A stretch of DNA of 23,241 nucleotides, from positions 1 to 23,241 of the forward strand of contig JAEDJH010000018.1 in NCBI GenBank assembly GCA_016296415.1, read 5' to 3'. Below, piece after piece: positions 1 through 7,035 of the stretch (its first letter is position 1; the number at the start of each line of letters is the position of its first letter). The stretch is from Clostridia bacterium (GTDB taxonomy: Bacteria; Bacillota; Clostridia; Christensenellales; CAG-138). The notes beneath the pieces were generated by a model that saw nothing but the letters and a program-made list of their open reading frames with translations, did no database searches and was not told the DNA's origin. Both the position numbers and the translations under genes were made by a program.

Positions 1-30
1 ATGAAACTATTCTTTTGAGAAAAGTTTCAT
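1..30. repeat. Near-perfect 30-nt palindrome at the window edge
   Basis: Arms ATGAAACT (1-8) and AGTTTCAT (23-30) pair exactly, and TTCT (10-13) pairs with AGAA (18-21) around a TTTG loop, with one A-A mismatch between the two stems. There is no T-run on either side. It could be the end of a transcript from the left or a protein-binding palindrome. The region 31-136 shows nothing I can assign. Confidence 0.4.
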
Positions 31-136
31 TGTGATTTGATGGCAATAATAATGGGGAGGTTTGAGTCACTCAACTTCGACTTTTGTGTGATTAATTTTG
101 ATACAATGAAATTAATCTTTTCTGCCAAAGTGTCAG

Positions 137-158
137 AAACCCTTATGACACAGGGTTT
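137..158. other. Small hairpin downstream of tRNA terminator
   Basis: AAACCCT (137-143) pairs with AGGGTTT (152-158). It lies beyond the tRNA terminator on the leftward strand, and could act as a backup terminator or belong to a convergent transcript. Little more can be said. Confidence 0.3.
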
Positions 159-165
159 TCGAGAT

Positions 166-217
166 ATAGAAAAAGAACGAAAGCTGCAACACCAATGGTA
201 TCATAACTTTCGTTCTT
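166..217 (-). terminator. Intrinsic terminator of tRNA-Pro
   Basis: On the minus strand an 11-bp perfect stem (AAGAACGAAAG, pairing 207-217 with 173-183) is followed by TTTTTCTATA. It starts 4 nt beyond the tRNA CCA end, so it fits termination of a monocistronic tRNA transcript. Confidence 0.85.
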
Positions 218-221
218 ATGT

Positions 222-298
222 TGGTCTGGGTGAGAAGATTCGAACTTCCGGCCTCTTGAACCCCATTCAAGCACGCTACCAAACTGCGCCACACCCAG
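222..298 (-). tRNA. tRNA-Pro (anticodon GGG)
   Basis: Read on the minus strand this is a complete 77-nt cloverleaf. The acceptor stem is CTGGGTG (298-292) with CACCCAG (232-226), then discriminator A and an encoded CCA (224-222). The D-arm contains AGTTTGGTA, the anticodon stem CTTGA/TCAAG encloses loop ATGGGGT, and the T-arm contains TTCGAAT. The anticodon is GGG, reading CCC/CCU proline codons, and the C1-G72 acceptor pair is typical of bacterial tRNA-Pro. It has its own promoter and terminator, so it is an independent single-tRNA unit. Confidence 0.97.
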
Positions 299-307
299 TT
301 ACCTTTG

Positions 308-337
308 TGCCCGAAGCCGCATCTCGGCTCGGCACAT
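308..337 (-). other. 5' leader hairpin upstream of tRNA-Pro
   Basis: Between the predicted transcription start and the tRNA, the minus strand reads TGTGCC-GAGCCG-loop-CGGCTTC-GGGCACA, a stable GC-rich stem with small bulges. It sits about 10 nt from the mature 5' end of the tRNA, so it would be removed by RNase P. It may help separate the leader from the tRNA fold. Confidence 0.55.
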
Positions 338-342
338 TGGCT

Positions 343-371
343 ATTATATCGAAGGAACACGTCCTTGTCAA
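343..371 (-). promoter_or_regulatory. Consensus sigma-A promoter of tRNA-Pro
   Basis: The minus strand shows TTGACA (371-366), a 17-bp spacer and TATAAT (348-343): a perfect match to both consensus hexamers with ideal spacing. The predicted start near 336 is about 38 nt upstream of the tRNA. Confidence 0.9.
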
Positions 372-431
372 TACGAAAATAGGAAATATTTTTGTTTTTT
401 TGCTCGGGTTAGCCCAAAAGACAGTATCGGT

Positions 432-500
432 GACCAAAAGGTGCTATTTACTCGCTTTTTTGACCGATGAGGGGAGCTTTCGGGGGTCAGCCTTTTGGTC
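432..500. repeat. 10-bp inverted repeat spanning comEB stop
   Basis: GACCAAAAGG (432-441) and CCTTTTGGTC (491-500) are perfect inverted repeats 49 bp apart. The inner arm lies in the last codons of the dCMP deaminase gene. No T-run follows on either strand, so it is not a typical terminator. It could shape the 3' end of that mRNA or be chance. The rest of 372-486 shows no gene. Confidence 0.3.
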
Positions 501-957
501 TGTCCGTCGGGTTGTAGCGCTCGATGGGGACGTTTGCCAGGCGGAAAATTTCGAGCGAGAAGTCGTCGGGGTAGCCTTCACCGAAAACCACACGGGATAT
601 GCCCGAATTGACGATCATTTTGGCGCATATAACGCAGGGCTGGTGGGTGCAGTAAAGTGTTGCTCCGTCAATGCTGATGCCGAGCTTTGCGGCCTGGATG
701 ATGGCGTTTTGCTCGGCGTGAATGCCGTAGCAGAGCTCGTGCTTGGTGCCGGAGGGTATGCCAAGCTTTCGCCGCAGGCACTCCTGCTTGTCAACGCAGC
801 TTGGAATACCGGCGGGCGCACCGTTGTAGCCCGTGGTGAGGATGCGCTTGTTTTTCACTATTATGGCGCCGACCTTGCGCCCCTGCTGATAGCAGCTTGA
901 CCATCCTGCGATCTGCTGCGTAAGCTCCATGAAGCGTTTATCCCATTTTTCAGACAT
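487..957 (-). CDS. comEB: dCMP deaminase family protein (ComEB-like)
   Basis: A 156-aa zinc-dependent cytidine/deoxycytidylate deaminase that would convert dCMP to dUMP, feeding dTMP synthesis. The catalytic signature HAEQNAI (H80, E82) and the PCVIC motif (C108, C111) supply the zinc ligands and proton-shuttling glutamate. The GYNGAP segment near residue 43 is typical of dCMP deaminases. The length matches bacterial ComEB/dCMP deaminases. The ATG at 957 is preceded by CGGAGG at about 8 nt. It appears monocistronic, with its own promoter. ComEB was named from the Bacillus competence operon, but no comEA/comEC neighbours are present, so a nucleotide-metabolism role is inferred. No key residue is missing. 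Confidence 0.92.
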   Translation of the reverse strand: MSEKWDKRFMELTQQIAGWSSCYQQGRKVGAIIVKNKRILTTGYNGAPAGIPSCVDKQECLRRKLGIPSGTKHELCYGIHAEQNAIIQAAKLGISIDGATLYCTHQPCVICAKMIVNSGISRVVFGEGYPDDFSLEIFRLANVPIERYNPTDRPKG

Positions 958-980
958 TGTACACCTCCGAGGTTTTTGTT

Positions 981-1010
981 ATTATACTATACGCAGCGGA
1001 GAATAGCCAA
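981..1010 (-). promoter_or_regulatory. Promoter of comEB
   Basis: The minus strand has TTGGCT (1010-1005), an 18-bp spacer and TATAAT (986-981), upstream of the GGAGG site of the dCMP deaminase. A small inverted repeat CCCGAA/TTCGGG (1019-1024, 1035-1040) lies just upstream, between this promoter and the divergent rplJ promoter. Confidence 0.6.
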
Positions 1011-1061
1011 CAAAAATGCCCGAAAAGGCAAAAATTCGGGAAAATATATTGAAAAACGGTG

Positions 1062-1090
1062 TTGACAGGAAGGGGACCGTATGATAAACT
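1062..1090 (+). promoter_or_regulatory. Promoter of the rplJL operon
   Basis: TTGACA (1062-1067), a 17-bp spacer and TAAACT (1085-1090) precede the L10 leader, placing the start near 1097. The -35 is perfect and the -10 matches 4 of 6 positions. Confidence 0.75.
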
Positions 1091-1104
1091 TCGACTGTCA
1101 AAAT

Positions 1105-1238
1105 TCTGTCCACACCATAGACAGCAGGTGCAGCGGTTTACCGATTGCTTAATATCCCGCCGAGGTTGGTACAAATAAGTCTGATGATTGATTTGTGCAT
1201 CCCTTGTCTTGTATGGACGAGGGATTTTGTCTTAGATT
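1105..1238 (+). ncRNA. Ribosomal protein L10 leader (autoregulatory mRNA element)
   Basis: The leader between the promoter and rplJ carries features I recognise from the L10_leader family: the AGACAGCAGGTGC block, the CTTAATATCCCGCCGAGG block that forms the L10(L12)4 binding region, and a 3' hairpin ATCCCTTGTC/GACGAGGGAT (1199-1208, 1216-1225) followed by TTTT. Excess L10-L12 complex is known to bind such leaders and reduce expression of rplJL in Firmicutes. The terminal hairpin with its T-run could work as an attenuator. It ends about 15 nt before the rplJ ribosome binding site. Confidence 0.88.
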
Positions 1239-1260
1239 AAAGAAGGAGGTGAAACCATAA

Positions 1261-1803
1261 ATGGCAAATGCTCAAATTATAGAGATGAAAGCCAGGAAGG
1301 TTGCCGAAGTTGCGGAAAAGTTTAAAAAAGCTCAATCCGTAGTATTCTTTGATTATCGTGGTCTGACCGTTGAGGAAGTCACAAATCTGCGTAGCGAGAT
1401 GCGTAAAGCAGGCGTCGAGTATGTAGTTTTGAAGAACTCCATCGTGGAGCGTGCGGCAAAGGAAGCAGGCATTGACGACAGCGTCATGGCTATGCTCGCC
1501 GGTCCCAGCGCTTTTGCGTTCGGTTATGATGATGCGGTCGCACCCGCAAAGATTCTCAAAGAGACGATCAAGAAGGTCAAGAAGTGCGAGATCAAGGGCG
1601 GCGTTATCAACGGTGCCGTATCGTCCGCAGACGATATGAACAACCTTGCAGAGCTTCCCTCCCGCGATGTCCTTATCGCAAGGATGCTGGGCAGCATGCT
1701 GTCTCCCATTTCGAGCTTCGCAAGGGTTATCCAGGCCATCGCAGACAAGATGGGCGGCGCACCCGAAGAAACCAACACAGAAGCTGTGGAAGCTGCTGAG
1801 TAA
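1261..1803 (+). CDS. rplJ: 50S ribosomal protein L10
   Basis: A 180-aa protein of the large ribosomal subunit. L10 anchors L7/L12 dimers to form the stalk that recruits translation GTPases. The N-terminal RNA-binding domain shows the typical FFDYRGLTVEEVTNLR and Y-x-V-L-K-N-S blocks (about residues 28-62), followed by GPSAFAFGYDD. The C-terminal helix that binds L7/L12 is followed by an acidic, Ala/Glu-rich tail. Start at 1261 is set by AAGGAGGTGA at 1243-1252. rplL follows after 41 nt in the same transcript. In most Firmicutes rplK-rplA lie upstream and rpoB downstream; neither is present here. Confidence 0.97.
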   Translation: MANAQIIEMKARKVAEVAEKFKKAQSVVFFDYRGLTVEEVTNLRSEMRKAGVEYVVLKNSIVERAAKEAGIDDSVMAMLAGPSAFAFGYDDAVAPAKILKETIKKVKKCEIKGGVINGAVSSADDMNNLAELPSRDVLIARMLGSMLSPISSFARVIQAIADKMGGAPEETNTEAVEAAE

Positions 1804-1844
1804 CGACAAAAACAAAACAACAAAAAAATTTGGAGGAAATTGTA

Positions 1845-2210
1845 ATGAATATTGAACAACTTATTGCTGATATCAAAGCTATGACCGTTCTCGAACTCGC
1901 TGACCTCGTAAAGGCTCTCGAGGAGGAGTTTGGCGTTTCCGCAGCAGCGTCTGCAGTAGTAGTAGCAGGCCCCGCAGCTGTTGAAGAAGTAGAAGAGAAG
2001 ACCGAGTTCGACGTAATCCTCAAGGACGTCGGCGACAAGAAGATCAACGTTATCAAGGAAGTCCGCGGTCTCCTCGGCCTCGGCCTCAAGGAAGCAAAGG
2101 ACCTCGTTGACGGCGCTCCCAGCACCCTCAAGGAAGGCGTTTCCAAGGAAGACGCAGAGAAGATCGTTGAGGTCTTCAAGGCTGTCGGCGCAACCTGCGA
2201 GATCAAATAA
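1845..2210 (+). CDS. rplL: 50S ribosomal protein L7/L12
   Basis: A 121-aa stalk protein present in multiple dimers bound to L10; it contacts EF-Tu, EF-G and other translation factors. The N-terminal dimerisation helices (residues about 1-35, LADLVKALEEEFGV) lead into an Ala/Val-rich hinge and the C-terminal domain with EKTEFDVIL and KINVIKEVRGLLGLGLKEAKDLVD. An upstream in-frame ATG at 1830 was rejected because TGGAGGAAA at 1831-1839 is placed properly for the ATG at 1845. Codon use is markedly biased, as expected for a highly expressed gene. A terminator follows about 55 nt after the stop. Confidence 0.97.
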   Translation: MNIEQLIADIKAMTVLELADLVKALEEEFGVSAAASAVVVAGPAAVEEVEEKTEFDVILKDVGDKKINVIKEVRGLLGLGLKEAKDLVDGAPSTLKEGVSKEDAEKIVEVFKAVGATCEIK

Positions 2211-2266
2211 GAACAAGCGCTTCATAACTTCCGTCAAATCCGGCGGAACGATAAAAGCAACAAATA

Positions 2267-2295
2267 TGTCCCATCCGTCAAGGGTGGGACATTTT
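2267..2295. terminator. Bidirectional terminator between rplL and the Nudix gene
   Basis: TGTCCCATCC (2267-2276) pairs with GGGTGGGACA (2282-2291) around a 5-nt loop; TTTT follows on the plus strand. On the minus strand the stem is followed by a moderately T-rich stretch. It lies between two convergent genes. Confidence 0.75.
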
Positions 2296-2314
2296 GCAAT
2301 TATCTGCTCGTTTT

Positions 2315-2806
2315 TTAATCGCTGCCGCTTTTCAACTCCGGCACAAACCGCTGCATCCTATGGGTTATCAGTTCCCGGGGCGTCATGGCGAGAAGCTTCT
2401 CTTTGCTGACCCAGCGATAATCCGTGGTTTCACCCTCCTGCAAGGTGACGGAGTGCTTGTCACAGTCCGTGGTGCAGATAAATTCAGCATAGAAGGAGCT
2501 TATTCCGCGGACGATGCCTACCTGAACGATACGGTCGGGGACTATGCCGGTTTCTTCTCTCAGCTCCCTTACTGCACATTGAAGGGGCGTTTCGCCCGCC
2601 AAAGCGGAGCCGCCCGCTGACGCCTCCCACATTCCGCCGTAGGGCTTTCGAGTATCCCGCCGCATCAGAAGATAGCTTCCGTCCGTGTGCCGCACCAGAA
2701 TATCGCATACCAAATGAAACATATTGTCGGGGATGGCTTCGCCCCGTATAAGCGACTTACCCTCAATTTTGTTGAAAGCTGAGTCGTATGCGTCCCATAT
2801 TTCCAT
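2315..2806 (-). CDS. Nudix hydrolase
   Basis: A 163-aa Nudix-family hydrolase. The complete Nudix box, G-x5-E-x7-R-E-L-x-E-E-x-G-I, is visible around residues 66-88 and would bind the divalent metal for hydrolysis of a nucleoside diphosphate linked to another moiety. The N-terminal part (MEIWDAYDSAF through FHLVCDILV) resembles the isopentenyl-diphosphate-isomerase-like Nudix subgroup, but the substrate cannot be told. I chose the ATG at 2806 because CGGAGG (2820-2815) lies 8 nt upstream; a longer frame to 2833 lacks such a site. It converges on rplL and appears to be a single-gene transcript. Confidence 0.9.
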   Translation of the reverse strand: MEIWDAYDSAFNKIEGKSLIRGEAIPDNMFHLVCDILVRHTDGSYLLMRRDTRKPYGGMWEASAGGSALAGETPLQCAVRELREETGIVPDRIVQVGIVRGISSFYAEFICTTDCDKHSVTLQEGETTDYRWVSKEKLLAMTPRELITHRMQRFVPELKSGSD

Positions 2807-3061
2807 AAAACACGCCTCCGTGATCGTCTGCACACATTATACCGCAAAGCACCGAAAAAGTCACCCTCCATATCCGTTAACGTCAATGGCAGTATGCTTT
2901 GTGAAAATCCAGCGGCGGATTTTGTGATCGCCTGCGCTTGAATTGGACAGTATAATGTATTATCATAGGCATGAAAAGCCCGAATTGATATTCTTGCGTT
3001 TATATGCAGTATGTCTATGCAGGGCAGAATGGGCTTATGAGCTTAGGGAAGGCGGTTTTCG
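2807..3061. other. Intergenic region with a short hairpin
   Basis: No gene was found. AAAATCC (2904-2910) and GGATTTT (2917-2923) form a perfect 7-bp hairpin without a clear T-tail. TATAAT at 2951-2956 could be the -10 of the following gene but lacks a good -35. Confidence 0.4.
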
Positions 3062-3340
3062 ATGAAACTTTGGGGAATAATTCGCAGGGACAATCAAATG
3101 GTGGCGGATGCGGTGACTGAAACGCATTATGAAACCCCTGCGCTCGTTGAGAATTGGTCGGACGTGATCGGCGAGCTGTGCGCTGCGTTTGATTTGCCGA
3201 GACCGGTGATACTTAAAAAACACGTCAGGGAGCTGCGGGAGTTTTCACATACCGTGTTCAAGGCGCAGGACTTTATCGAGCCGATAGATTTTGACCGGTT
3301 TGAGATAAGTATTTTTTACGATAAGGACAAGAAAAAATAA
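3062..3340 (+). CDS. Conserved small hypothetical protein (Clostridia type)
   Basis: A 92-aa soluble protein with no signal peptide or membrane segment. From memory it resembles a widespread, uncharacterised family of about 90 residues in Clostridia that begins with a KLW-x-I-I-x-D-N motif and ends near F-x-A-x-DFIE-x-IDF-x-x-x-EI; both are present (residues 2-11 and 67-84). The C-terminus is lysine-rich (KDKKK). An AAGGCGG site lies about 7 nt before the ATG. It ends at the zapA terminator, which it faces. Function is unknown. Confidence 0.75.
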   Translation: MKLWGIIRRDNQMVADAVTETHYETPALVENWSDVIGELCAAFDLPRPVILKKHVRELREFSHTVFKAQDFIEPIDFDRFEISIFYDKDKKK

Positions 3341-3370
3341 AAAGCGGACAGAGCGTGTGCTCTGTACCGC
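3332..3370 (-). terminator. Intrinsic terminator of zapA
   Basis: On the minus strand a GCGGT-ACAGAGC stem with one bulge (3370-3359 pairing 3354-3344) is followed by TTTTTATTTTTTC. The T-run overlaps the last codons of the convergent gene. Confidence 0.82.
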
Positions 3371-3403
3371 CGGAGTAAAATGCTTTCCGATACCGCCCAA
3401 ATA

Positions 3404-3733
3404 TCAGCTTTCGGTCATAACCGGTTTTTTAACGCTCTCGAAGGGGCGCTTTACGGGCATTGCAGAGGGGCTTGTCCTCGGGATGTCCCTAAGCTGCGAG
3501 ATGCGGCCTTCAAGCTCCTCGTAATTCTTTTTGAGCTTTTGATATTCGTCCGCAAGCTCAAGCAGAGCATAGAGCGCAGACTGATTGGATGAAAGCTGGG
3601 GATAGACGGACTGAACGGAGTCTATTTTGCCGTTCACAAAATCGGCGAGCTGCTGAACATAAGCCTCATCATCGCCCACCTTGATTCGAAATTCCTGCCC
3701 CGCCAGGCAGATAACGGTTTTTATTTTATCCAT
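3404..3733 (-). CDS. zapA: Cell division protein ZapA
   Basis: A 109-aa ZapA-family protein, which cross-links FtsZ protofilaments and stabilises the Z ring in the cytoplasm. The N-terminal globular part carries the typical pattern I-x-G-x-x-[FY]-x-[IL]-x-x-x-[DE]-x-x-Y-x-x-x-L-A (residues 8-31), followed by residues that identify the long coiled coil (LSSNQSALYALLELADEY and KKNYEELEGRISQL, about 47-82). The tail is Pro/Ser-rich. An AGGCGG site precedes the ATG. The gene is monocistronic here. Confidence 0.88.
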   Translation of the reverse strand: MDKIKTVICLAGQEFRIKVGDDEAYVQQLADFVNGKIDSVQSVYPQLSSNQSALYALLELADEYQKLKKNYEELEGRISQLRDIPRTSPSAMPVKRPFESVKKPVMTES

Positions 3734-3786
3734 ATTTATGCGCCGCCTCGAATATAATAACTATACATATTTTCTATGCCGCCTAT

Positions 3787-3816
3787 ATTATACACCACAA
3801 AATATGGTGGCTGCAA
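3787..3816 (-). promoter_or_regulatory. Possible promoter of zapA
   Basis: The minus strand has TTGCAG (3816-3811), an 18-bp spacer and TATAAT (3792-3787). The -10 is perfect, the -35 poor. Confidence 0.45.
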
Positions 3817-3883
3817 GTACCGCACACCACTATATTTAGTTTTTTTTGAGCTTTTTCGCTTTTTCGGAGCAAAATTCGACAGC

Positions 3884-3912
3884 TTGCATTTTACCGCTTA
3901 TTGGCATAAAAT
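3884..3912 (+). promoter_or_regulatory. Promoter of the ispDF operon
   Basis: TTGCAT (3884-3889), a 17-bp spacer and TAAAAT (3907-3912) lie 31 bp upstream of the ispDF start, within the 210-bp divergent region shared with zapA. Confidence 0.55.
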
Positions 3913-3943
3913 ATATATATTAGCGTAAACACGGAGGGACAGC

Positions 3944-5113
3944 ATGAAAACAGCCGCACTCATACTTGCAGCGGGGTCCGGAAGCCGCATGGGCACAGTT
4001 GGCAACGGTCAGAATAAGACGACCATGACGATAGCGGGAAAGACGCCGCTGGAGCTTTGTGCGGAGGCATTCTCCGATGCCGATATAATTGCGGTTATCG
4101 TGTCCGACAACACGAGACAGGCGGCGGAGCGTCTAAAGGCGAGGTACTCAAACATCAGGGTGACGACCGGCGGCAAAACGAGGCAGGAATCCGTGATGAG
4201 AGGGCTTGAGTGCCTCGATGAGGACACGGACATAGTGCATATACACGACTGCGCCCGATGCCTTGTCAGCAGAGAGCTTATCAAGCGTGCGGCGGAGGCG
4301 GCAATGTGCTTCGGAAGCGGCATTGCGGCGCTGAAATGCCGTGATACGGTGCGAAACGAACAGACGGGCGAGCCGATCGACAGGAATGCGCTGATAATGG
4401 CGCAGACGCCGCAGACGTTTGATTATAAAAAAATCCTGTCCGCATACGGGCTGGCGTTTGAAAAGGGCTATGCCGCAACGGACGACTGTGCGGTGTATAT
4501 GCTGGCCGGCGGCACGCCCCATTATGTGGAGGGCGAGCTGATAAATCAAAAATTGACTTATTCCGGGGATATTCCCCTGTTTGAACGGCTTCTCGGCGAA
4601 AGGAGAGATACCGAAATGGAGACATTCAAAATGCGGATAGGCTATGGGGAGGACACCCATGCGTTTGAAAAGGGGCGGAGGCTCATACTCGGCGGCGTTG
4701 ACATACCCTATGAAATGGGGCTTTTGGGGCATTCGGATGCGGACGTGCTTGTGCATTCGATCATGGATGCCCTGCTCGGTGCGGCGGCAAAGGGGGATAT
4801 AGGCAGGCATTTTCCCGACAGCGATGCCGCATACAAGGGGATCTGCTCTTTATCGCTGCTCGAAAGGGTGAATGGAATATTAAAGGAAGAAGGCTTTGCC
4901 GTCGGCAATATAGACGCAACCGTTGTGGCGCAGAGCCCGAAGCTTGCTCCGTACACGGAGCTGATGCGTGAGAACATTGCAGCCGCCCTTGAAACCGATA
5001 AGGGGAATATAAGTGTTAAGGCGACGACGAGCGAGGGCATGAACGACGAGGGGCGAAAGATGTGCATAACCGTAAGATGCGTTGCGTCGATAGTCCCCAC
5101 TGCGAGCCGCTGA
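3944..5113 (+). CDS. ispDF: Bifunctional IspD/IspF isoprenoid enzyme
   Basis: A 389-aa fusion of two MEP-pathway enzymes. The N-terminal IspD domain (about 1-222) would form CDP-methylerythritol; it shows LAAGSGSRMG (R15), a lysine at 25 for the CTP phosphates, AQTPQTF, ATDD and N-x-KLT (K203). The C-terminal IspF domain (about 230-385) would make the 2,4-cyclodiphosphate; metal ligands D237 and H239 (GEDTHAF) and H271 (VLVHSIMDAL) and the FPDSD segment are present. The HDCARCLVS block differs from the usual HDAARPLVS, and the IspF end block (TTSEGMNDEGRKMC, 361-374) differs from the usual T-T-E-x-L-G-F-T-G-R-x-E-G. Start is set by CGGAGGGA. First gene of a three-gene run. Confidence 0.95.
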   Translation: MKTAALILAAGSGSRMGTVGNGQNKTTMTIAGKTPLELCAEAFSDADIIAVIVSDNTRQAAERLKARYSNIRVTTGGKTRQESVMRGLECLDEDTDIVHIHDCARCLVSRELIKRAAEAAMCFGSGIAALKCRDTVRNEQTGEPIDRNALIMAQTPQTFDYKKILSAYGLAFEKGYAATDDCAVYMLAGGTPHYVEGELINQKLTYSGDIPLFERLLGERRDTEMETFKMRIGYGEDTHAFEKGRRLILGGVDIPYEMGLLGHSDADVLVHSIMDALLGAAAKGDIGRHFPDSDAAYKGICSLSLLERVNGILKEEGFAVGNIDATVVAQSPKLAPYTELMRENIAAALETDKGNISVKATTSEGMNDEGRKMCITVRCVASIVPTASR

Positions 5114-5143
5114 AAGCCGCATGCCTGCGCTGAGGAGTAAAAT

Positions 5144-6304
5144 ATGGTTGAACTGCTTTCAAAATTATTTATAAAAAACAGGGAAAATATTTCCGATCCT
5201 GCGGTGCGGAGAGGCTATGGCACCATGTCGGGCATTGTCGGCATAATTGCAAACGTGCTGCTGTTTGTGGGCAAGTTTGCTGTAGGAACGCTGACGGGTT
5301 CCATATCAATATCTGCGGACGCCGTGAACAGCCTTGCCGATGCAGGAACGTCCGTCATATCGCTTGTCAGCTTCAAAATATCGTCGAAGCCGGCGGACAG
5401 AAAGCATCCCTTCGGGCACGCCAGGATAGAATACGTTGCCTCGATGATCGTGGCGTTCATAATATTGCTGATAGGCTTTGAATTGCTTAAAAGCTCGGTG
5501 GGCAAGATAATCGAGCCCACGGGAACGGAATTCAGCATTTTTACGGTCATAGTGCTGGGCGCATCGGTGCTCGTCAAATTAGGGCTGTATCTTTTCAATA
5601 TGAGGATTTCCAAAAAGATCGGCTCGGTCGTTATAAAGGCGACGGCAACGGACAGCCTTTCGGATGCGGCGGCAACGACTGCGGTGCTGCTTTCTGCGCT
5701 CATATCGAGGTTCCTCGGCGTGGATCTGGATGGATACATGGGTGCAGTCGTGGCGGTGATGATAATGATCGCCGGTGTGAAGGTGCTGAACGAAACCAAA
5801 AACTCCATACTTGGCGAGGCGCCCGATGCCGAGGTAGTGGAGAGCATAAAGCGTGTTGTGAACGAATATCCCGAAGCACTCGGCATACACGATATGGTGG
5901 TGCATAATTACGGACCAGGCAGGACGATAGCCTCGCTCCACGTTGAGGTGGATGGGGCTGAAAACGTGTTCTATACGCATGACGTTATAGATAACATCGA
6001 AAAGCGATTGCGCTCGGAGCTGAACGTAGAATGCACGATACATCTCGACCCTATCGTTACGGACGATGAGGAGGTAACGAATATGAGGGCTTTGGTGGAA
6101 AAGACCGTTTCGGACATAGACTGCGAGCTGAAAATACACGATTTCAGATTCGTAAAGGGGAATACTCACACCAATTTGATATTTGACGTGGTCGTTCCGT
6201 TTGAGTGCAGGCTGAGCGACGAAGAAATAAAAAGGCGGATACAGGAAGGCATTGGGAAAATAGACGAAAACTATTTTGCCGTAATAACAATAGACAAAGA
6301 ATAA
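5144..6304 (+). CDS. Cation diffusion facilitator (CDF) transporter, manganese-type site
   Basis: A 386-aa CDF-family exporter, which would pump divalent metal out of the cytoplasm in exchange for protons as a dimer. Six membrane helices lie between about residues 28 and 215; the conserved HPFGHARIEY loop (88-97) follows helix 2. The transport site reads N62-x3-D66 in helix 2 (VNSLAD) and D170-x3-D174 in helix 5 (TDSLSD). An Asn-Asp/Asp-Asp set is known from Mn2+-exporting CDFs such as MntE, while zinc exporters usually carry His in helix 5. The long cytoplasmic part (about 216-386) includes two regulatory-domain-like stretches. It follows ispDF by 30 nt, with GAGGAG before the ATG. Confidence 0.9.
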   Translation: MVELLSKLFIKNRENISDPAVRRGYGTMSGIVGIIANVLLFVGKFAVGTLTGSISISADAVNSLADAGTSVISLVSFKISSKPADRKHPFGHARIEYVASMIVAFIILLIGFELLKSSVGKIIEPTGTEFSIFTVIVLGASVLVKLGLYLFNMRISKKIGSVVIKATATDSLSDAAATTAVLLSALISRFLGVDLDGYMGAVVAVMIMIAGVKVLNETKNSILGEAPDAEVVESIKRVVNEYPEALGIHDMVVHNYGPGRTIASLHVEVDGAENVFYTHDVIDNIEKRLRSELNVECTIHLDPIVTDDEEVTNMRALVEKTVSDIDCELKIHDFRFVKGNTHTNLIFDVVVPFECRLSDEEIKRRIQEGIGKIDENYFAVITIDKE

Positions 6305-6319
6305 AAGGAGACAACAAGC

Positions 6320-6862
6320 ATGAATCAAACAATCTCAAAGATACTTGAACGCAGGAGCATAAGGGCATACCTTCCGGAGCAAATACCCGAGGACAGCCTG
6401 CAGCAGATAATCGAGGCGGGGCTTGCCGCACCTACCGGCATGAACAGACAAAGCTGCAAGTTCACCGTGCTGCAGGGCGAGCCGCATCAGAGGCTTACGC
6501 TTGCCATAACCAAGGCGGTACTGGAGGGCAATCTGCATTTTCGCGCAAAGGACGAAAGCTACCGCTGCAACTACAACGCTCCCACGTGGATACTCGTCAG
6601 CGAGGACAGGGAGAACAAGATCGGCTATGCGGACTGCGCCTGCGCCCTTGAGAACATGATGCTTGCGGCGACCGCACTCGGTCTCGGCTCATGCTGGGTA
6701 AACCAGGTATATCCCACCTGCGATATGCCCGAGATAAGGGAGATCCTGACATCCTTCGGCATTCCCGAAAGCCATATCGTGTACGGTTCGGTCGCAATCG
6801 GCTACGCCGCAGAGACGCCCCGTGAGCTTGAGCGCAAGGAAGGAAGGGTCATAAGACCGTAA
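6320..6862 (+). CDS. Nitroreductase family protein
   Basis: A 180-aa FMN-dependent nitroreductase-fold oxidoreductase; likely a homodimer using NAD(P)H, with unknown substrate. The N-terminal ERRSIRAYLPEQIP (FMN-binding RRS-x-R) and the EAGLAAPTGMNRQ segment are typical, as are GLGSCW and the C-terminal VYGSVAIGY block. AAAAGGAG precedes the ATG. It starts 15 nt after the CDF gene, so it is probably the last gene of the ispDF operon. The length is at the short end of the family, as in many Clostridia members. Confidence 0.9.
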   Translation: MNQTISKILERRSIRAYLPEQIPEDSLQQIIEAGLAAPTGMNRQSCKFTVLQGEPHQRLTLAITKAVLEGNLHFRAKDESYRCNYNAPTWILVSEDRENKIGYADCACALENMMLAATALGLGSCWVNQVYPTCDMPEIREILTSFGIPESHIVYGSVAIGYAAETPRELERKEGRVIRP

Positions 6863-6881
6863 AGGTGAAAAGGAAAAGAGA

Positions 6882-6913
6882 AAAACAGGCGTTCCTTTCG
6901 GGATGCCTGTTTT
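6882..6913 (+). terminator. Terminator of the ispDF-CDF-nitroreductase operon
   Basis: AAAACAGGC (6882-6890) pairs with GCCTGTTTT (6905-6913), with further pairing of TTCC and GGGA inside. The U-tract is contained in the stem end. 6914-7035 has no gene. Confidence 0.75.
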
Positions 6914-7035
6914 GCACGGAGTCGCCTATACACCTGCAAAAAGAACGATCGGCGGCATATTGAATGATAGTATTTCTCCTTCCGAAAGCCTTTTCAGGCA
7001 CTTTACTGTTGCAAAAGCCACGACCGCAACGCATT

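Noticed and set aside
37..900. 287-aa open frame on the plus strand
   Set aside because: It runs through the tRNA and antisense to the dCMP deaminase, with no ribosome binding site or domain.
1524..2237. Minus-strand frames over rplJ-rplL
   Set aside because: Shadows of two highly expressed ribosomal genes with strong codon bias.
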